Source of the DNA: a virus
Length of the DNA: 24,921 nucleotides
Direction: 5' to 3' (one strand)
Virus record (IMG/VR): IMGVR_UViG_3300027763_000227
Location: 1 to 24,921 of that record
Each line of letters opens with the position of its first letter. Position 1 is the first letter of the stretch. The notes under the pieces are model-generated. The model made no database searches, was not told the origin of the DNA, and was given only the letters and a program-made list of their open reading frames with translations. Shown here piece by piece: positions 23,714 through 24,921 of the stretch. The translations under genes and the position numbers were made by a program.

Positions 23714-24921
23714 TTAAATATTTTTTACTTCGCTGTCGAACATGCCGACAAGCAAAACGTGATCTGAAACTTTGGCACTCATGGCTTTAAAAAGTTTCTT
23801 CTCGATGGGGCTTGACTCGATGTGCACCACAGTGACTTTGTCTGAGTCCTGCCCCTTGCGGTCAGCACGAGCGATACACTGTGTGTACATCTCTACGGAC
23901 ATCAACGGACCAAAGAATACAACGGTGTCAGCGGCAGTAAGGGTAATCCCGTGTGCAGTTGCTTGCGGTTGCAACACCAACACGCGAATGTTATCCGTTG
24001 TCTGAAAGTCGTTGATGATCTGCCCACGCTTGGTAGCTGACACGTCACCATGAATCTGTCCCACGGCATAGCCGCGCTTTGTCAAGTACGTGACAATGGT
24101 GTTGATGCTTGAGCGAAACAGCGCAAAGATGATGACCTTGCGGCTTGTCTCTTCTAACACTTCCTCCAACACGTTGAGACGTGGCGCGGCATCAAACTCT
24201 ACAACTTCTTTCTGATCCGTGTATGCCGCCCCGCAACTGATCTGCAACAACTTGTTTACGGCCACCCCTGCGTTGACTGCGCTGATAGTCTCACCCGCCG
24301 CTTGGAATAGCATTTGTTCTTTGAGGAGCTTGTAGTACTTAGCTTGTTGCGGCGTCATTGGGACTTCCCTTGTCACAGTAATGACGGGCGGCAAATCAAG
24401 GCACTGGTCTTTTGTGAAACGTATGGCAGGTTGAAGTGCCGCGAACACCATGTTCTTTGCATCTGCTTTGGGTGCCCATTTGAACTGCGTTAACTTGTTC
24501 ATCACCTTGTCGCGCCAAGACGATTGGAACTTAGGCACACTGCTTGGGTTAACAAGTTTGGCTAGACCGTATGCATCCATTGGCGACTGTGAGGCCGGAG
24601 TGCCTGTCATCATCCACAAGTACGTTTCCGGCTTGATGATTGACGCCAGTGTTTTCCATCTACGTGTTGATGGGTTCTTGTATGCGTTAGCTTCATCTAC
24701 AATCACCAGATCAAAGCGTCCGTCATTGTTGATCTCAGATGCGATCAGGTTTAGCCCATCGTAGTTGGCAATCACAATTTCGTAGTCTTGCTGAATCATC
24801 TCTATACGCCGTGAGGCTTGCGTGTGGTGAGCAACCACTGCGCCCCTGTGTATCACACTGCGATTGATGTCGCCCATCCACGCGCTGTGCATGATTGATA
24901 GGGGGCACAAGACAAGCACTC
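23714..24921 (-). CDS. SNF2-family DNA helicase/ATPase, N-terminus outside window
   Basis: The frame is open through the right edge, so the 402 or so visible codons lack the N-terminus and the Walker A motif. The GTG near the edge encodes an internal Val of motif Ia (VLCPLSIMHSAW) and is not the start. Counting from it, motif II is VIVDEANAYKNP (DEAN at 75-78, where DEAH is usual). Motif III is MMTGTPAS (103-110). The second RecA lobe has KVIIFALFRSSINTIVTYL, the motif V region VLQPQATAHGITLTAADTVV, and motif VI QCIARADRKGQ (347-357). This order is diagnostic of SNF2-type superfamily 2 ATPases, which translocate on double-stranded DNA. Phage members are common in replication or recombination modules. 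It heads the visible part of the minus-strand operon. Confidence 0.9.
   Translation of the reverse strand, partial: VLVLCPLSIMHSAWMGDINRSVIHRGAVVAHHTQASRRIEMIQQDYEIVIANYDGLNLIASEINNDGRFDLVIVDEANAYKNPSTRRWKTLASIIKPETYLWMMTGTPASQSPMDAYGLAKLVNPSSVPKFQSSWRDKVMNKLTQFKWAPKADAKNMVFAALQPAIRFTKDQCLDLPPVITVTREVPMTPQQAKYYKLLKEQMLFQAAGETISAVNAGVAVNKLLQISCGAAYTDQKEVVEFDAAPRLNVLEEVLEETSRKVIIFALFRSSINTIVTYLTKRGYAVGQIHGDVSATKRGQIINDFQTTDNIRVLVLQPQATAHGITLTAADTVVFFGPLMSVEMYTQCIARADRKGQDSDKVTVVHIESSPIEKKLFKAMSAKVSDHVLLVGMFDSEVKNI

Overview
The window is part of a double-stranded DNA tailed phage genome, most likely podovirus-like and infecting a Gram-negative, possibly aquatic, bacterium. The evidence is a holin/endolysin pair, a P22 gp10-like structural protein, a run of large glycine- and glutamine-rich virion proteins ending in a 3,078-residue giant protein, and a phage replication block on the opposite strand. 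Genes are packed end to end, with start/stop overlaps and gaps almost always under 75 bases. I see no rRNA, tRNA, CRISPR array, insertion sequence, attachment site or bacterial housekeeping gene. The host cannot be named from the sequence.

Left block, + strand, 2-18700 (late genes). A truncated holin-like membrane protein overlaps a GH108-type endolysin. Next come a large tail/head-completion protein, a free-standing zinc-ribbon/HNH/AP2 homing endonuclease that looks inserted between two structural genes, and a 102-residue conserved protein. They are followed by three virion-type proteins of 880, 513 and 547 residues that share a glycine-rich ADGG-type signature. A small hairpin and a possible promoter then precede the giant gene (9464-18700). 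I read the giant protein as a phage 'polyvalent' protein, probably packaged in the virion and delivered with the DNA. It has a hydrophobic N-terminus, long coiled coils, a zincin-like HExxxH domain, an ADP-ribosyltransferase-like domain with a GEGAQAF signature, and an LPD38-like C-terminal region.

Right block, - strand, 24921 down to 18621 (replication, probably early genes). In transcription order: an SNF2-type helicase running off the window edge, a coiled-coil protein, a zinc-binding protein with an acidic tail that looks like a single-stranded DNA-binding protein, a helix-turn-helix regulator, a 67-residue protein, a 975-residue fusion of an archaeo-eukaryotic-type primase with a DUF927-like helicase, and a 73-residue protein. 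That last gene overlaps the end of the giant gene tail to tail by 80 bases, so the two transcription units collide at about 18.7 kb.

Together the blocks suggest a replication module (primase-helicase, SSB-like protein, remodelling helicase) facing a lysis/virion/ejection module. The most interesting items are the giant protein with two putative effector domains, the AT-rich and apparently enlarged ART-like module within it, the motif shared by three neighbouring virion proteins, and the homing-endonuclease insertion with its RBS hairpin.
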